Source: Lateolabrax maculatus (lineage: Eukaryota; Chordata; Actinopteri; Acropomatiformes; Lateolabracidae). Taken from it: a DNA stretch of 64,000 bases. The stretch spans positions 10,985,501-11,049,500 of the forward strand of contig CM062210.1 of NCBI GenBank assembly GCA_031216445.1, written 5' to 3'. This document shows, piece by piece, positions 53,801 to 63,236 of this stretch. Numbering within the stretch: position 1 is the stretch's first letter; each line of letters opens with the position of its first letter. The position numbers and the translations under genes were made by a program. The notes under the pieces are model-generated. The model had not been told where the DNA came from. It made no database searches and was given only the letters and a program-made list of their open reading frames with translations.

Positions 53801-56320
53801 ATCAGCCTGGGAGAGCCAGACCTGTTAGCAGCGGGGGTGCAGCGGGAGCAGAACGGTGAGTGCCCAATTAGTCCCTGCTAACACAGACAGCCATTCAGGG
53901 TCAATCTCTCTCACTCAGCCCGCCACCAAGCAGTTACTGCTTGCAGTCCGGGCCTGTATGTGTTAATGCAACTGAGCCCTCAGAGGGTTAGGGGAGCAGA
54001 ACAGCCACTGTCCAATTAGGCCTGGCTAATAAGGGCCATTTTTTGTCAATATCAGATCCGAAGTCCCCTACAGCAGCCTTTAGTTACATTAACACATGTT
54101 GGTTCAACTTCAGAAGTACGTTTTTATGTGTGTGTTGAAGGAAACCTGTGTGTGTGTGAGTTAGAGCACAGGTCACAGGCTGTGGTCGGGGCTCTGTTCC
54201 AGGCCTAATGAGAAGTGCTGTGCATCACTGGCTTCCCTCATAATGAAGCTTGTCACAGAGATGGATGAGATTATGGCTCCTAAAGCCATGTGAAATAAAT
54301 GTGCTTCCCCACATATTCCACTCACAGGAAATGGAAATGGAAAAGAGAGGAGACAACAGGGCGCTGCTATCACAGTGGAGCTCATTCTCTGTGTAATTTG
54401 TAAACTCGCAGAGGAAATTGAAAAGGCAACAGGCAAAGAAGAGCAGTTTAAAGTTGTAAAAGGGCGAGTAATTGAAAAGAATCTGCCGTCATTTCAGCCC
54501 ATTTCCTTTCACTGCAGCCGTAAAAGTGAAATTGTATTCTTCAACATAACTTGGCCCCATTTATTTAAGATATCAATACACAAGTTTTCGACCGTGCTGC
54601 AGTGAACCAACTGAACTGTGACAACACAATTCCTCTCCCTTCTCTTGTGGCAGAAGTCCCGCAGTTTGGTGCTCATGCAAAGTGTGTCATGGAGACAAGC
54701 TGAGCCAGCGCCTCTCTGCTGCCTGTATGAGTGAACGGAACAAGAGGCTTGGGCCTGCGACCATGTTTCAATTAGTAGCCCTCCCTTAACAGCAGGGGCC
54801 GATAATTAGATCAGAGTTCATTTTCACTGTCCCTAAAAATACGCCACACTATGACATTACCATTTTCTATCCACTGCAGAGACATGGCTTATTTTGACTC
54901 ATTAAGTGTAATTAGTGAGAACTAATTTAGATTATGGATAACTCTCTTCTCTCTCCGTCTGCCTCAGGGAGTTAGTTTAATGTGAATAGGCAGATTTGGC
55001 TTCTTGATCCCAGTCCAGCTCACTGGACGGCTACTTAGACCCACTGTAGGTGAACTCAGGTAAATACCCCTTTTGAGGGTTGATTTAATCTACTTTTGCC
55101 AAATCCAAAAACCAAGTAAAAGGGAGTCCGGCGTAGGTACAGTAGGTAAAAGTCAATTTATTGTATTGTTACTGTGTATTACTTTGCTTTAATGACTGGA
55201 TAATTGTTAAAATCGGTTGTTTGCGCTGGATGCGGAAGAACAACAGATTTTGCAGTTGCGCCCCAGAGACACAGAGAGCAACAGCGACAACTGCAGGCGT
55301 TTTTTTACACTGAACTGAGGAATTCCTTTAAACAAATGAGATATACTGTAACTTTTAATGTGCGCACTATGGAGGCACTGGTAGGCAGATTTTGTTACCT
55401 CCGGACAAAGCCAGGCTAAGCTAAGCTAACCAAATCTTGGCAAGAAAACTAATGTGTATTTCCCCAAAATTTCTTATAACCACTTGTGGTCGTACACATA
55501 GTTTTATAGATTAATTTCAGTCAAAATATACTGAAAAAAATAGCCCATCAAAACAATTCACAGTGTGTCCTGTGGATTGTTGAGGGTAAGAGGGACAATG
55601 TGTCTGAAAATAGATTTTTGCTTTTGAGTCTTTTAAATGTCACCTTTCACTGCTTTGAGCACCACATATTAAATACTATTCACGTCCATTGTACTGGGAT
55701 AGAGGCAGACAGAAAACCTTCAGACTCGAAACGTGGACAACCAAAACTGTCTGCATGGTTACTGTAGATACCACTAGATGTACCAACCCTTTAACATCGG
55801 ATGTAAATACCGTCAGTTTACGAGTTTCCCATCTCTTCACGTTTGTGCCATTGTGATGATAAAATAAGCTCTTTGCATATCTTTCCAGAACGTTTCAACG
55901 TGTACCTAATGCCCACCCCTAACCTGGACATCTACGGGGAGTGCACCATGCAGATCACCCATGAAAACATCTACCTGTGGGACATTCACAACGCTCGCCT
56001 CAAACTCGTCATGTGGCCTCTGAGCTCCCTGCGCAGATACGGACGAGACTCCACCTGGTTCACTTTTGAGTCCGGAAGGTGTGTGTGCATGTAGATGAGT
56101 GCTCGTGTTGTACTGTGCGCGTGCGTCCGTGTGACTGAAATGGTGGCAGTGGGAAGAAAAAAAACTTTGGAAAATGTCATAAAAAAAACTTCAACAAAGC
56201 AACTTTGGATATCCAAAACATCCCAGGATATCAACATTTGCCGCAGAGCCCTTCAGGCATTGATGTGACAGGTGCCTCTGTGAATGTGCGTCTTTGTTTG
56301 TGTACTGTATCTACTAACGC

Positions 56321-56401
<81 letters not shown>

Positions 56402-57083
56402 ACTTCAGTGGGCTATTATATCAATGCGTCTCTCTGTAAGTGCACATTCAACCATGCATATTTGTAAATCAGCAATCCAAGAGTGAGCCCGATCAAAGTG
56501 TGTGCACTTCTCTCTGTCTCTGTGTGTGTGTTCCTGGCGCAGGATGTGTGACACAGGAGAGGGTTTGTTCACGTTCCAGACGCGGGAGGGGGAGATGATC
56601 TACCAGCGGGTCCACTCGGCCACGCTGGCCATTGCCCAGCAGCATGAGCGGATGATGGAGGAGATGGAGAAGAGCTCCCAGGTACATTTTTACATTTAGG
56701 TTGTTTATCTGATACCCACAGCAGCTCACAATGAGGCCAACAGTTCTTTTTTTTTTTTTTCTAGTACTGCCAACATTACAAACAGCTAATAATGAGTGCA
56801 AGTGTCAACATGCCGTTGTTCCAGGAATACCTATTTAATGCATGCGCGTCGCTTTCATTCGGGAGCTAATACAGCATATCCGGTTGCACCTAATGCTGGA
56901 GGAAGAACAGAGCAAGAAACGTTCATACACACATGCACATGAACATTCTCTAATATTTCAATGGTTTCTTCACTGTCAGTTTGATTTAGGCCCAGTCAGT
57001 GCATGTCAGTGAGGCTGTTCACAGAATTATTTTTAGAAACCATTGAACACAAAAGCAATAAATCATGATTTTCACACCGGATG

Positions 57084-57117
<34 letters not shown>

Positions 57118-57915
57118 AGAATACACATTTCTCTCTGCTGCCTGGTCTCTCCCCAAGGTGCTGCCTTGGACCAGGAGTCCTCTGACACCCCATGGTCTTG
57201 GCCTCCGCTCCCTCCTTCCATCACAACACCCGTCCATCCCCTCCTTCCTCCCTCCCTCCTTCCTTCCTTCCTTTCTCCCCTCCTCCCCGCTATCATCTGT
57301 ATTCTTTATTTATGTAGGCCTGCCTAGTGTTTGATGAGCCTTGACCATATGGCCATGCTCTTGGACCCCACTATTTTGGAACATTTCCAAATGCAGCATT
57401 TACCCTCAGCTCCATAAATCACACGGATAGCTACACAAAACTGACCACTCGCGGTTGCAGAACGGGTGAATACGCATGTTGAGTAAATGCAGTGCAGTCT
57501 GTCAGTGAAATATTAACATATTTCATATATTTCACCTGTAGTCTGGCTGAAGCCTTTAGTTTCGCACCGCAAATGAGAATCTAAAACACATCATCCGGTG
57601 GCACAACAGCATCATAATCCCAAATGAATCCTCATCTCGCCCTCCAAACAGCCATTCAGAGAGGAAACATGCCATTCAACCAGCAATATACCGCTCATAT
57701 CCACGCTCTTTGTTTACTGACATACCCAGAGCAATTTCCCCTGCTGTGAGTGAGTGACTGAGAGTGACAGAAAGTGAGAGACACTGTAAGCCTTCTCTGT
57801 CTGTTTCAGATCCACTCCAGAGAGACGCTAACCAAGTCCATCTCCCTGCCACGCAGCGCCTACTGGCAGCACATCACGCGTCAGAACAGCGTGGGAGATC
57901 TCTACAGTTACCAAG
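23584..57915 (+). CDS. dok6: dok6: docking protein 6 (exons 1-7; last coding exon outside window)
   Basis: Cytoplasmic/membrane-recruited adaptor of the DOK4/5/6 group; mammalian DOK6 is known to bind phosphorylated RET and TrkC through its PTB domain and to promote neurite outgrowth. CDS join: 23584-23649, 45803-45910, 50025-50139, 53736-53855, 55889-56078, 56543-56681, 57810-57915. All introns are GT-AG, phases join, and 844 nt give 281 residues. A PH domain fills about residues 8-112 and an IRS-type PTB domain about 138-240, including the basic RRYGRDSTWFTFESGR segment. Family wording such as PTPNLDIYGECTMQITHENI and MPRETKKHAVAII separates DOK6 from DOK5 and DOK4. Mammalian DOK6 has 331 residues in eight exons, so about 50 C-terminal residues are missing; that exon was not found up to 64000. 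Confidence 0.95.
25970..26395. repeat. two adjacent copies of a common fish interspersed repeat
   Basis: The second copy (about 26195-26395) begins AGAGCTACAACTAACGACTA and goes on with TTCATTGATTAATTGTTTG, (T)ATAAAATACAGTA, TTTCCCAAAGCC and ACCCAGAGATATTCA. The first (about 25975-26155) shares TTGATTAATTGATTA-like cores, TATGAAATGTCAGA and GTTCCCAAAGCCCA. These blocks recur in order in a MITE-like repeat widespread in percomorph genomes. The family identification is from memory of its consensus. Confidence 0.6.
27819..27869. repeat. (CA)n microsatellite
   Basis: About 25 CA units with one single-base interruption near 27859. Confidence 0.96.
28280..28341. repeat. poly(C)21 followed by (CA)n
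   Basis: Twenty-one consecutive C (28280-28300), then AA and about 19 CA units. Such homopolymer C runs are prone to sequencing and length errors, so the exact number is unreliable. Confidence 0.95.
28690..28930. repeat. head-to-head pair of interspersed repeat arms
   Basis: The left arm (about 28695-28785) contains GACTAGCTGGTGATGAAAGT and GTTAAAAGGAGAG. The right part read on the minus strand (28925 back to 28815) contains GGTGACTAGCTGGTGAACAT, GGCATTTAGCAGCTAAAGAG and AAAAGGAGAGTGAATATTGG. The two are therefore inverted relatives, with a near-central perfect 15-bp inverted repeat (28826-28840 / 28850-28864). Another member of the family lies at 31985-32190. Confidence 0.6.
30092..30330. 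repeat. interspersed repeat copy (GAGCTGAAACGGTTAGTCAAT type)
   Basis: Begins TTTAGAGCTGAAACGGTTAG, then ATAATCGATCAATCA, CATTGGAAACTGAATCTCTT, TTTTAGACTGATAGTC and GAAGATGTCACCTTTGG. The blocks occur in the same order in a frequent percomorph repeat of the TCGATTAAT-rich class. Confidence 0.55.
30454..30480. repeat. 27-nt near-perfect palindrome
   Basis: GATAAAACCGTTA, one T, then TAACGGTTTTATC: 13-bp perfect arms with a single-base centre. Confidence 0.9.
31985..32190. repeat. interspersed repeat copy related to 28690-28930
   Basis: Shares GCGACTAGCTGTTGTACACA, AGTGGAGCAGTTGGTGGAGA, AGAAGGAGAGTTAATGTGGG and ACTTACATTCACCAGGTGG, in the same order as the 28.7-kb family. Confidence 0.55.
33134..33181. 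repeat. (TG)n microsatellite
   Basis: About 23 TG units with early interruptions (TGTCTG, TGCG). Confidence 0.95.
35856..35887. repeat. (TG)n microsatellite
   Basis: About 15 TG units, ending TGTGCGCAG. Confidence 0.95.
39650..40030 (-). mobile_element. Tc1/mariner-like transposase fossil
   Basis: Read on the minus strand, VARRRPLLKKGHMT (about 39932-39975) and SDETKAELF (about 39850-39873) match the fish Tc1-like transposase blocks VARRKPLLSKRHMT and WSDETKIELFG. The Asp of SDETK is the second acidic residue of the DDE triad. At DNA level AGGAGTGGCCTCCTTCTGGC, CCACTCATACATACCAGCCT and GGCAAACTTTTGGC follow the known order. Stops, frameshifts and lack of detectable terminal inverted repeats show a truncated, inactive copy. 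Confidence 0.75.
40985..41011. repeat. (CA)13 microsatellite
   Basis: Perfect CA run. Confidence 0.95.
45803..45910 (+). CDS. dok6: dok6 exon 2 (PH domain)
   Basis: Acceptor ctctgttgtcag, donor AAG|gtaaac, 36 whole codons. It reads IFRRCWLVFKKASSKGPRRL, then EKYPDEKAAYFRNFHK, the conserved PH-domain strands of the DOK4/5/6 group. It lies 22.2 kb from exon 1. Confidence 0.96.
46030..46330. repeat. diverged interspersed repeat copy (TCGATTTATCAAT type)
   Basis: GTTAGAGCTGAAAAGATCTG, TTTAAATCGATTTATCAATC, AAAATGTCAGAAAATAGTGA and CATCTTGGACCAAACATTAA occur in the same order as in the percomorph repeat also seen at 25970-26395 and 30092-30330. Confidence 0.55.
46560..46790. repeat. diverged fragment of the TTGCCATGAAAT repeat
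   Basis: GATTGCCATGAAATTAAGAA, ATTCATAATGTCCAGAATAT, CTAATGATTTGGTAATG and, further on, AGATATTCATGGTTTCCAGA (GGATCATGAAT) match blocks of the better-preserved copy at 48325-48790. Confidence 0.5.
48325..48790. repeat. interspersed percomorph repeat, fairly complete copy
   Basis: Ordered blocks are ACTATTGGATTGCCATGAAA, TTCATGGTCCCCAGAGGATG, CTGGCACCACCATCAGGTCA, AAATTTCAATTTGTCCAATA, GTTAGCATACTAACACGCTA and GTACAGCCTCACAGAGCCTG. They match a non-coding repeat I recall as very frequent in percomorph fish. The class (DNA transposon derivative or other) is unknown to me. Confidence 0.65.
50025..50139 (+). CDS. dok6: dok6 exon 3 (PH domain)
   Basis: Acceptor cgtctttag, donor G|gtaagt. It reads ITELHNVKNITRMPRETKKH, then AVAIIFCDDTSKTFACES. 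The last PH strands follow in the next exon. Confidence 0.96.
50140..53735 (+). other. dok6: dok6 intron 3
   Basis: No extra exon seen. It contains a fold-back repeat at 52811-53200; the rest is unique-looking, with a short purine tract near 50350 and AT-rich sequence around 51400. Confidence 0.75.
52811..53200. mobile_element. fold-back MITE-like element
   Basis: The left arm has TTCTTGCCAAGAGTTTGATG, then GATACCACTCTCATGTCTGT (about 52844-52892). The right arm read on the minus strand has TAGATAAGAAGATTCATACC, then AGTCTCATGTCTGTATG (about 53136-53178). The arms are imperfect inverted repeats around a centre with GCTGGTAGGCAGATTTGTTG. The outer TTAAATAAATAGTTCAGGA fits the usual TTAAAGGAATAGTTC end of a widespread fish element. 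Confidence 0.65.
53736..53855 (+). CDS. dok6: dok6 exon 4 (PH C-terminal helix and PH-PTB linker)
   Basis: Acceptor tgtgtgcag, donor G|gtgagt. It encodes ELDAEEWCKLLCVECLGTRL, then NDISLGEPDLLAAGVQREQN. The EW...L helix closes the PH fold; the rest links to the PTB domain. Confidence 0.95.
53856..55888 (+). other. dok6: dok6 intron 4
   Basis: No extra exon seen. Carries a repeat fragment at 55378-55475 related to 52811-53200; the rest (for example 54170-54520 and 54740-54920) is unique-looking. Confidence 0.75.
55378..55475. repeat. fragment of the fold-back repeat
   Basis: CTGGTAGGCAGATTTTGTTA, AGCCAGGCTAAGCTAAGCTA and TCTTGGCAAGAAAACTAATG correspond to the middle and right arm of the 52.8-kb element. 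Confidence 0.55.
55889..56078 (+). CDS. dok6: dok6 exon 5 (PTB domain)
   Basis: Acceptor atctttccag, donor AG|gtgtgt. It encodes most of the PTB fold, starting ERFNVYLMPTPNLDIYGECT and including LVMWPLSSLRRYGRDSTWF. The Arg residues of RRYGRD belong to the phosphotyrosine-binding surface in this family. The donor is followed at once by a TG-rich stretch. Confidence 0.96.
56323..56398. repeat. (GT)38 microsatellite in dok6 intron 5
   Basis: About 38 uninterrupted GT units inside a 464-bp intron (56079-56542), 145 bp before the exon 6 acceptor. It is the longest perfect dinucleotide run in the window. Confidence 0.97.
56543..56681 (+). CDS. dok6: dok6 exon 6 (PTB domain end)
   Basis: Acceptor tggcgcag, donor CAG|gtacat. 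It reads RMCDTGEGLFTFQTREGEMI, then YQRVHSATLAIAQQHERMME and EMEKSSQ. The C-terminal PTB helix packs here and runs into a charged tail. Confidence 0.96.
56682..57809 (+). other. dok6: dok6 intron 6
   Basis: Holds (CA)15 at 57086-57115 and a pyrimidine-rich stretch at 57200-57290. No other feature was recognised. Confidence 0.75.
57086..57115. repeat. (CA)15 microsatellite
   Basis: Perfect CA run in dok6 intron 6. Confidence 0.95.
57810..57915 (+). CDS. dok6: dok6 exon 7 (C-terminal tail, part)
   Basis: Acceptor tctgtttcag, donor G|gtacag (phase 1). It encodes IHSRETLTKSISLPRSAYWQ, then HITRQNSVGDLYSYQ, the conserved segment after the PTB domain. The remaining tail exon is beyond the window. 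Confidence 0.95.
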
Positions 57916-58146
57916 GTACAGGCATGAAGTTACTAATTATTATATGCACTGTGTTGCTACAAGTACATTTTACTTTTTACATAACATATTTTTGTCCTCT
58001 ACATTATTTTTTTCTAATCCTTGTTTTTCCACACTATACTAAGGAGCACGCCACATTCCATTTGCGTTTGTAACAAATAAACCTTGGAATCCTCGAATCC
58101 TTCACTGACCTTCATTAGGCATCTGATTTACAATGTGAGACAATAT

Positions 58147-58440
58147 CTTTATACTACAGCCACAGGCTGCAACAACCAATGAAAACTGAAGCAATCTGCC
58201 TTCACGTATATATAATTTGAAATCCTTTTGTTTTACATTTGTTTATTGTTAATTTTACATTACCTACTTAATTTTTATTCTTCCTCTTCTCTTTATTTTC
58301 ATTTTTTCGTTTTTCTTCTATGGATCTAGACGTATATTTATGTTTGTCTCATTTCAAGGATTATTAAGGTTATTATTAGGTTATTGATGTTGTAAGTGCT
58401 CTTTTCATTGGTTGTTGCAGCCTGTGGCTCTCGTATAAAG
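58147..58440. mobile_element. MITE-like element with 39-bp terminal inverted repeats
   Basis: Arms 58147-58185 and 58402-58440 are inverted copies differing at two positions; both contain AGCCACAGGCTGCAACAACC (AATGAAAA) on one strand. They enclose about 215 bp of AT-rich, non-coding DNA. Size and structure fit a non-autonomous DNA transposon. No clear target-site duplication was identified and the family is not recognised. Confidence 0.65.
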
Positions 58441-59514
58441 ATGTTTCATATTGGGAATTTAATGCCTGACAGGTCCATGACAAAAACATTGTATTACTAA
58501 TAAGGTCAGGAAAATTCAACATTATTTATTCATGTTTGGCCTGCAAAGGGCTCAAAATTATGTATAACAAGTCCATAACAATAAAACACGGAGCAATAGA
58601 TCTGGTAACATGCTCATTTTTGAACTTTTCATCTACAAAAGACATCCATGTCATTCATACAAGAATAACACTGACACCTCTGAATTCTAAATTAAATGTT
58701 TTCAGTCCAGAAGTCTAGACTTAACACATGATAGACCAGTACAGATTCTTAGTTTCAGGCTTCAGTTTAATCATCAAAGAACTTGCTGTAAGATAGTTTT
58801 TTCTGTTTTTAACCTTTCTTTCTGTGTAACCAAGACACACAGACAGACAGACCCACAATCTCAATTAGATTATGGGAGACAAAAATAATTTGTTCTTGAA
58901 AGTAAATGAGTTTATGTCTATGTGTCTGTGTGTGTGGGGAGGAGAGAGATAAATGTGACCACAAATGCATTAATAGTGCAGCAGGTGCGCCATAGCATTC
59001 AGGCCCAGCACTGTATGTCCTTTGTGTGCACTTAATGTACACATAGAAAGGGTGTGTGTATGTTTGTGTGTGTTAAAGTCTACTGTAGATGTAGACCAGA
59101 GGCAGAAAGGTGATTAGTGAGCTGATGAGATTAGGCTCTGTCTATGGTATTAGTTGATTAGTAGACTTATCTGAGGATTATGGGCCTTTTGGCTTTCCCT
59201 GATAGAGCAAAACAGAAAGCCAGGCAAAGATGAAAGTCGCTCTGACGTCATACTTTTCTTTTGAAAAGCTAAGGCTGGATTTTGTTTTTTTTCATTATCA
59301 TTTAATTGTGGCCTGATAAGCTTAAAAGCAAAATATGAGTCTTCCATTCCAAACATGTTTTTTTCACCCATATACATATAGCTTCCACATCAGGGTCATT
59401 ATATAGACTCAGTCTCTTTAAACTCTCCTTTTTAAACTCCTCCACTCCAAACTCGGGCGAGCAGAGGAGCTTCTCTCTCATCCATCACCCTGGCATCTCC
59501 ACTGGTCCTCCCAC

Positions 59515-59730
59515 ACTTTCTCCGCGCGTTTGTCCGATTCAGAACAACCCTCCACCTTCTCCCGCTCATACACATTCAGCGCTACCGTTACTTCCCCTCC
59601 TTTCCCATGAATAAATTGAATGCATCGGTGTGTTCGAGGACGCGGCGAAAAGGTCTCGTCAGACAAGGAGGGCGAGGAGGTGATTCCCGGGGAGTGACGG
59701 GAGTTTAGCTCCCGTCGTGACACAGGGATG
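59515..59730. promoter_or_regulatory. CpG-rich patch inside dok6 intron 7
   Basis: Dense CpG and mixed GC-rich sequence (for example CTCCGCGCGTTTGTCCGA and GAGGACGCGGCGAAAAGG) stand out from the AT-rich intron. It includes a perfect 8-bp inverted repeat GACGGGAG-TTTAG-CTCCCGTC at 59696-59716. A full CRE (TGACGTCA) lies 270 bp upstream at 59243-59250. It could be an enhancer or internal promoter; no exon is seen. Confidence 0.35.
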
Positions 59731-61815
59731 TTTGGACTGTGAAGGGCATGTCAGGGGAACCTCACACACGTCAGGTGCTGGTGCTCTGTTTAACATGGCT
59801 GCAAGCCATTGTTAGATGAGGAGCGCCATATACAGTAATCGCATTGATTCCTCATTGGCAGAAGGTCTCCACCTCCCTGGAGCTCTTTGACGTCCTCTGT
59901 TCTCTGTGCTGCACTCAACAGAGGGCTCTTAGCATGTCCTTATATGTTGTAACAATTTGTGAAAAACACAGAATAGACACAGCTTTTTTAGTAGGGGATT
60001 TAAAAGATTTTTCATTATTGTATATCGCCCATCCTCCCCTCACTGGCGTCTCACAGGATTGACACAATTTGCCACTAACGTCACACCACTATAACTCAGT
60101 CAAATCAAAGCCCACAGACTTCATACATACACTGTCAACCCGATCTTTTTTTAGATATTTTTAGTTGCCAGAGAGGATTGATGTCCATAGATCCGTTTCA
60201 GAAATCACACTCATCAGATTCAGACTTTTCTTCCTTAATAAATCTTCAACAATGTGAATGTACAGTGAGAACAGGAGCCAAAGCACCGTGACTTTCACGA
60301 TGCACATTTGCCAAAATGTAAAGTAATAGGTTGGTTCAAGTTCAATAATCAAAATTCACACATTCACTTTTCATCAGTTTTCACCATATGTGTTGCACAG
60401 TGCAGCACAGGTGTTGTTTTTACCTCATGATCCGATGTTGAAGCCTTAGCACGACTTGACAGGTGAAGTTACGGACTCAAAGAAACCTCAAAGTGCATGC
60501 AAAATAGCGAGACAGCTTTTCAGAGTTTTGCCAATAGCTTTCTCATAGTTTTCATGGACACTTCAGACCAACTAAACTCCATTTTTACTAAAAGAAAAAT
60601 CATGGAATATGGCCCAATGCAATTCTGACTTGTTATTCCCTACTGTTAAAACCATCTGTTCTATTTCCACTGTTCATTAACACTCTCACAGCTTTTATTT
60701 AGACTGAGTTTAGACTTTTTTTTCCATTATAAAATACAAATCATGCTTTATTAGACTATTTGATTAATTTATGTACATTTAGATACATGTACATATTTAG
60801 TATACAGTGGTCATAGCTGCAGGTTAACAGTTTAAAGTAGGCAAAAGTACAGTCCTAGCAAATTTCTTCAAGGAAATACAACTTGATTTAACACTCTGTG
60901 TGAAAACAGAATGTTTTCAGTTTATTGCAGTGGGTGTTTGCTTCAACAAGAATTCAGAAATAGATACATCAGTTAATGTTTCTGTAATAATGGTAATGAT
61001 AACAAAAAATGATTTGGGTCCAAATAGAGGTAAGAAATCAGGAATTTGGACCATGAAGGCTGGCTGGGTTTACTCCTTGGCTGTATCACTGCGTGCATGA
61101 TGAATATCCAATCAGCACAGTCAATTTGCTGAGTCATGCTCGGGTTGCTTTCAAATACCCTGCGGGTCCAGGGGAATAATTAAGGAACACAGTTTCCTGT
61201 CCCGTTGAGGTTCATTCACCTATTTGTTTATTTCTTTGCCTCAGTTAACGGGAGACCTGGCAATGAAGTACAGTACTGTAACTCCTATATTTTAATACGT
61301 TTCACATCTGCTTTTTATTCAGCTGGAAATGTCTCAAAAATACATCCCAAAAGCCTTGTTGGCCATAATTGAAAGTAATAATAGTCAAATGTGTTTTGTT
61401 TAAGAGAAACTGAGTGATGTGGTGTAGGAAAAAAAAACACTCAGCCTTGAGCATCTTGCTGTATGAAACAAAATTCAGCCCCCAAAGTATTCACCTTTTT
61501 AAGTAAAACCTAAGATAGATGTTTTAATCTCCAGAAACTATACGCTAAGACAATGTATCTACTTTCTACTGCGTTCCATCCCACTCCCCTAATGTTATTC
61601 ACACTTCTGCATTTCAGTGAAACTGCTGTGTTCTCCGAGTTTGCTGATGCATACAAATAAGTGCACTTTAAAGTTTTCGAGTTGAAAAAGCAAGGCACCA
61701 TGCCTGTCGGAAATGGTTCAATTACCAACTCTAATAGTGAAATGGAAAAGGCACAAGAACGCTTGTATTTTCTTTTTGGACCCATTTTTATATCATTTTT
61801 TGCCATTTCACACAC

Positions 61816-61868
61816 TCACACACACACACACACACACACACACTCTCTCTCTCTCTCTCTCTTTCTCT
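61816..61868. repeat. (CA)n then (CT)n compound microsatellite
   Basis: About 13 CA units followed directly by about 12 CT units. Confidence 0.95.
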
Positions 61869-62406
61869 GCATTTCATTGTGCTCCACAGTTTAGTGCCGT
61901 AGCATTAGCAATTCTAATGGAATGCCGCTGTTCTTAGTTTGATCGGCTGCGAGTGATACAAGGGGATTTTACAGGGAGGGAGCAAGTACCAAAGGCACAG
62001 GGACAAGATGATAGGAGAACAGGATGATAACACTATCTTATCTGCAACGGGCCACAAGGAATATAGTAGATATAGATGCAAAAAACTGAATCCCATGAAA
62101 AATTCATTACTTCCAGGTAAAACTGAGTTCAACTGATTTGGTCTCTTTCTGGCGGACGCTTGGGAAGTTTTTAATCTCAGTTTGCAAACTGAAATTAACT
62201 GACCCAATCTTTAGGCTGCGTCGGATTGATATTTAATTTGTTCCGGTGTACGGTTGCTCCCGTCGCTGCACAAAAGACACAAAGCTGGACGTCAGCGGCC
62301 TCGCATAATCCGGAGTTTGTGGTACACGCAGCGTCTCTTTCTCTGGTTACAGCTGTTACTAGGATGCCACCTGGGTTATCGCACTGCGAGGAAGGAAGGT
62401 GCAGAC

Positions 62407-62408
<2 letters not shown>

Positions 62409-62439
<31 letters not shown>

Positions 62440-62493
62440 AACATGCATGCATGAATAGCCGCTTGTGTGTCCAGGTCCGCCGCTGTAGCTGTC

Positions 62494-62532
<39 letters not shown>
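62409..62532. repeat. two (GT)n microsatellites 60 bp apart
   Basis: (GT)15 at 62409-62438 and an interrupted (GT)n at 62495-62532, separated by GC-richer sequence. Confidence 0.94.
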
Positions 62533-62533
<1 letters not shown>

Positions 62534-63195
62534 TGCACTCCCTGCCTGTCCTGTCTGCTCCGGCCCAGCAGCTGCCACCCCAGGCCAGATAGGATGACAT
62601 GACCTTCCCTGGTAATGAAAAGGCACTGACAAATCACTGTCTGCTTCTCATAGGGATAGAAGAAAAAGGAGGAGGGATGCTGACACCATCTTCCCTCTGT
62701 GTTTTTATTGCTTTTTTTTTTTTTTTTTTGGTTTTTGTTGCGTGAGCATGTCTACAGTTGTGTCTCCTGTCCAACAACGTGGCTCCCGTCAGGGGTCTGG
62801 CATCACACAACAAACGCCGCTGTTTATGACCGAGGAGATGATGAGATCCGCTTCGCCCTCTCTGTCTGCACTGGGCTCCCTGCCTCTTTTTTTTTTTTTT
62901 TTTTTTTTTTCAGCCCAAATTGGCCTTGGTTGAGGGGAGGGATTGGCTTGGCAAAGATGTGAAAAGGATATGCCTGGTTGCGCATCAGTCGTTTCAGCAA
63001 TCTATTAAGTACAACGGGCAGGCCGGGGAGAGAAAGTGTCCCCCCCCCCTTTTTTTAACCTGCAGTGTTAAAAAAGAAAACACTTGAGGTTTCTAGAACA
63101 TGGACTGAGCCGCATTTAAAAACTTAAGACGGAGCCTTATCTCATTTTTCTTTATTTCAGGGAATGGTGGAAGGGAAAGACTAGCGGACAGAGGA

Positions 63196-63199
<4 letters not shown>

Positions 63200-63233
<34 letters not shown>
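63200..63233. repeat. (TG)17 microsatellite
   Basis: Perfect TG run in dok6 intron 7. Confidence 0.95.

Positions 63234-63236
<3 letters not shown>

Noticed and set aside
59478..59723. 81-codon minus-strand open frame in the CpG patch of dok6 intron 7
   Set aside because: Open mainly because the patch is GC-rich; no recognisable domain or splice context.
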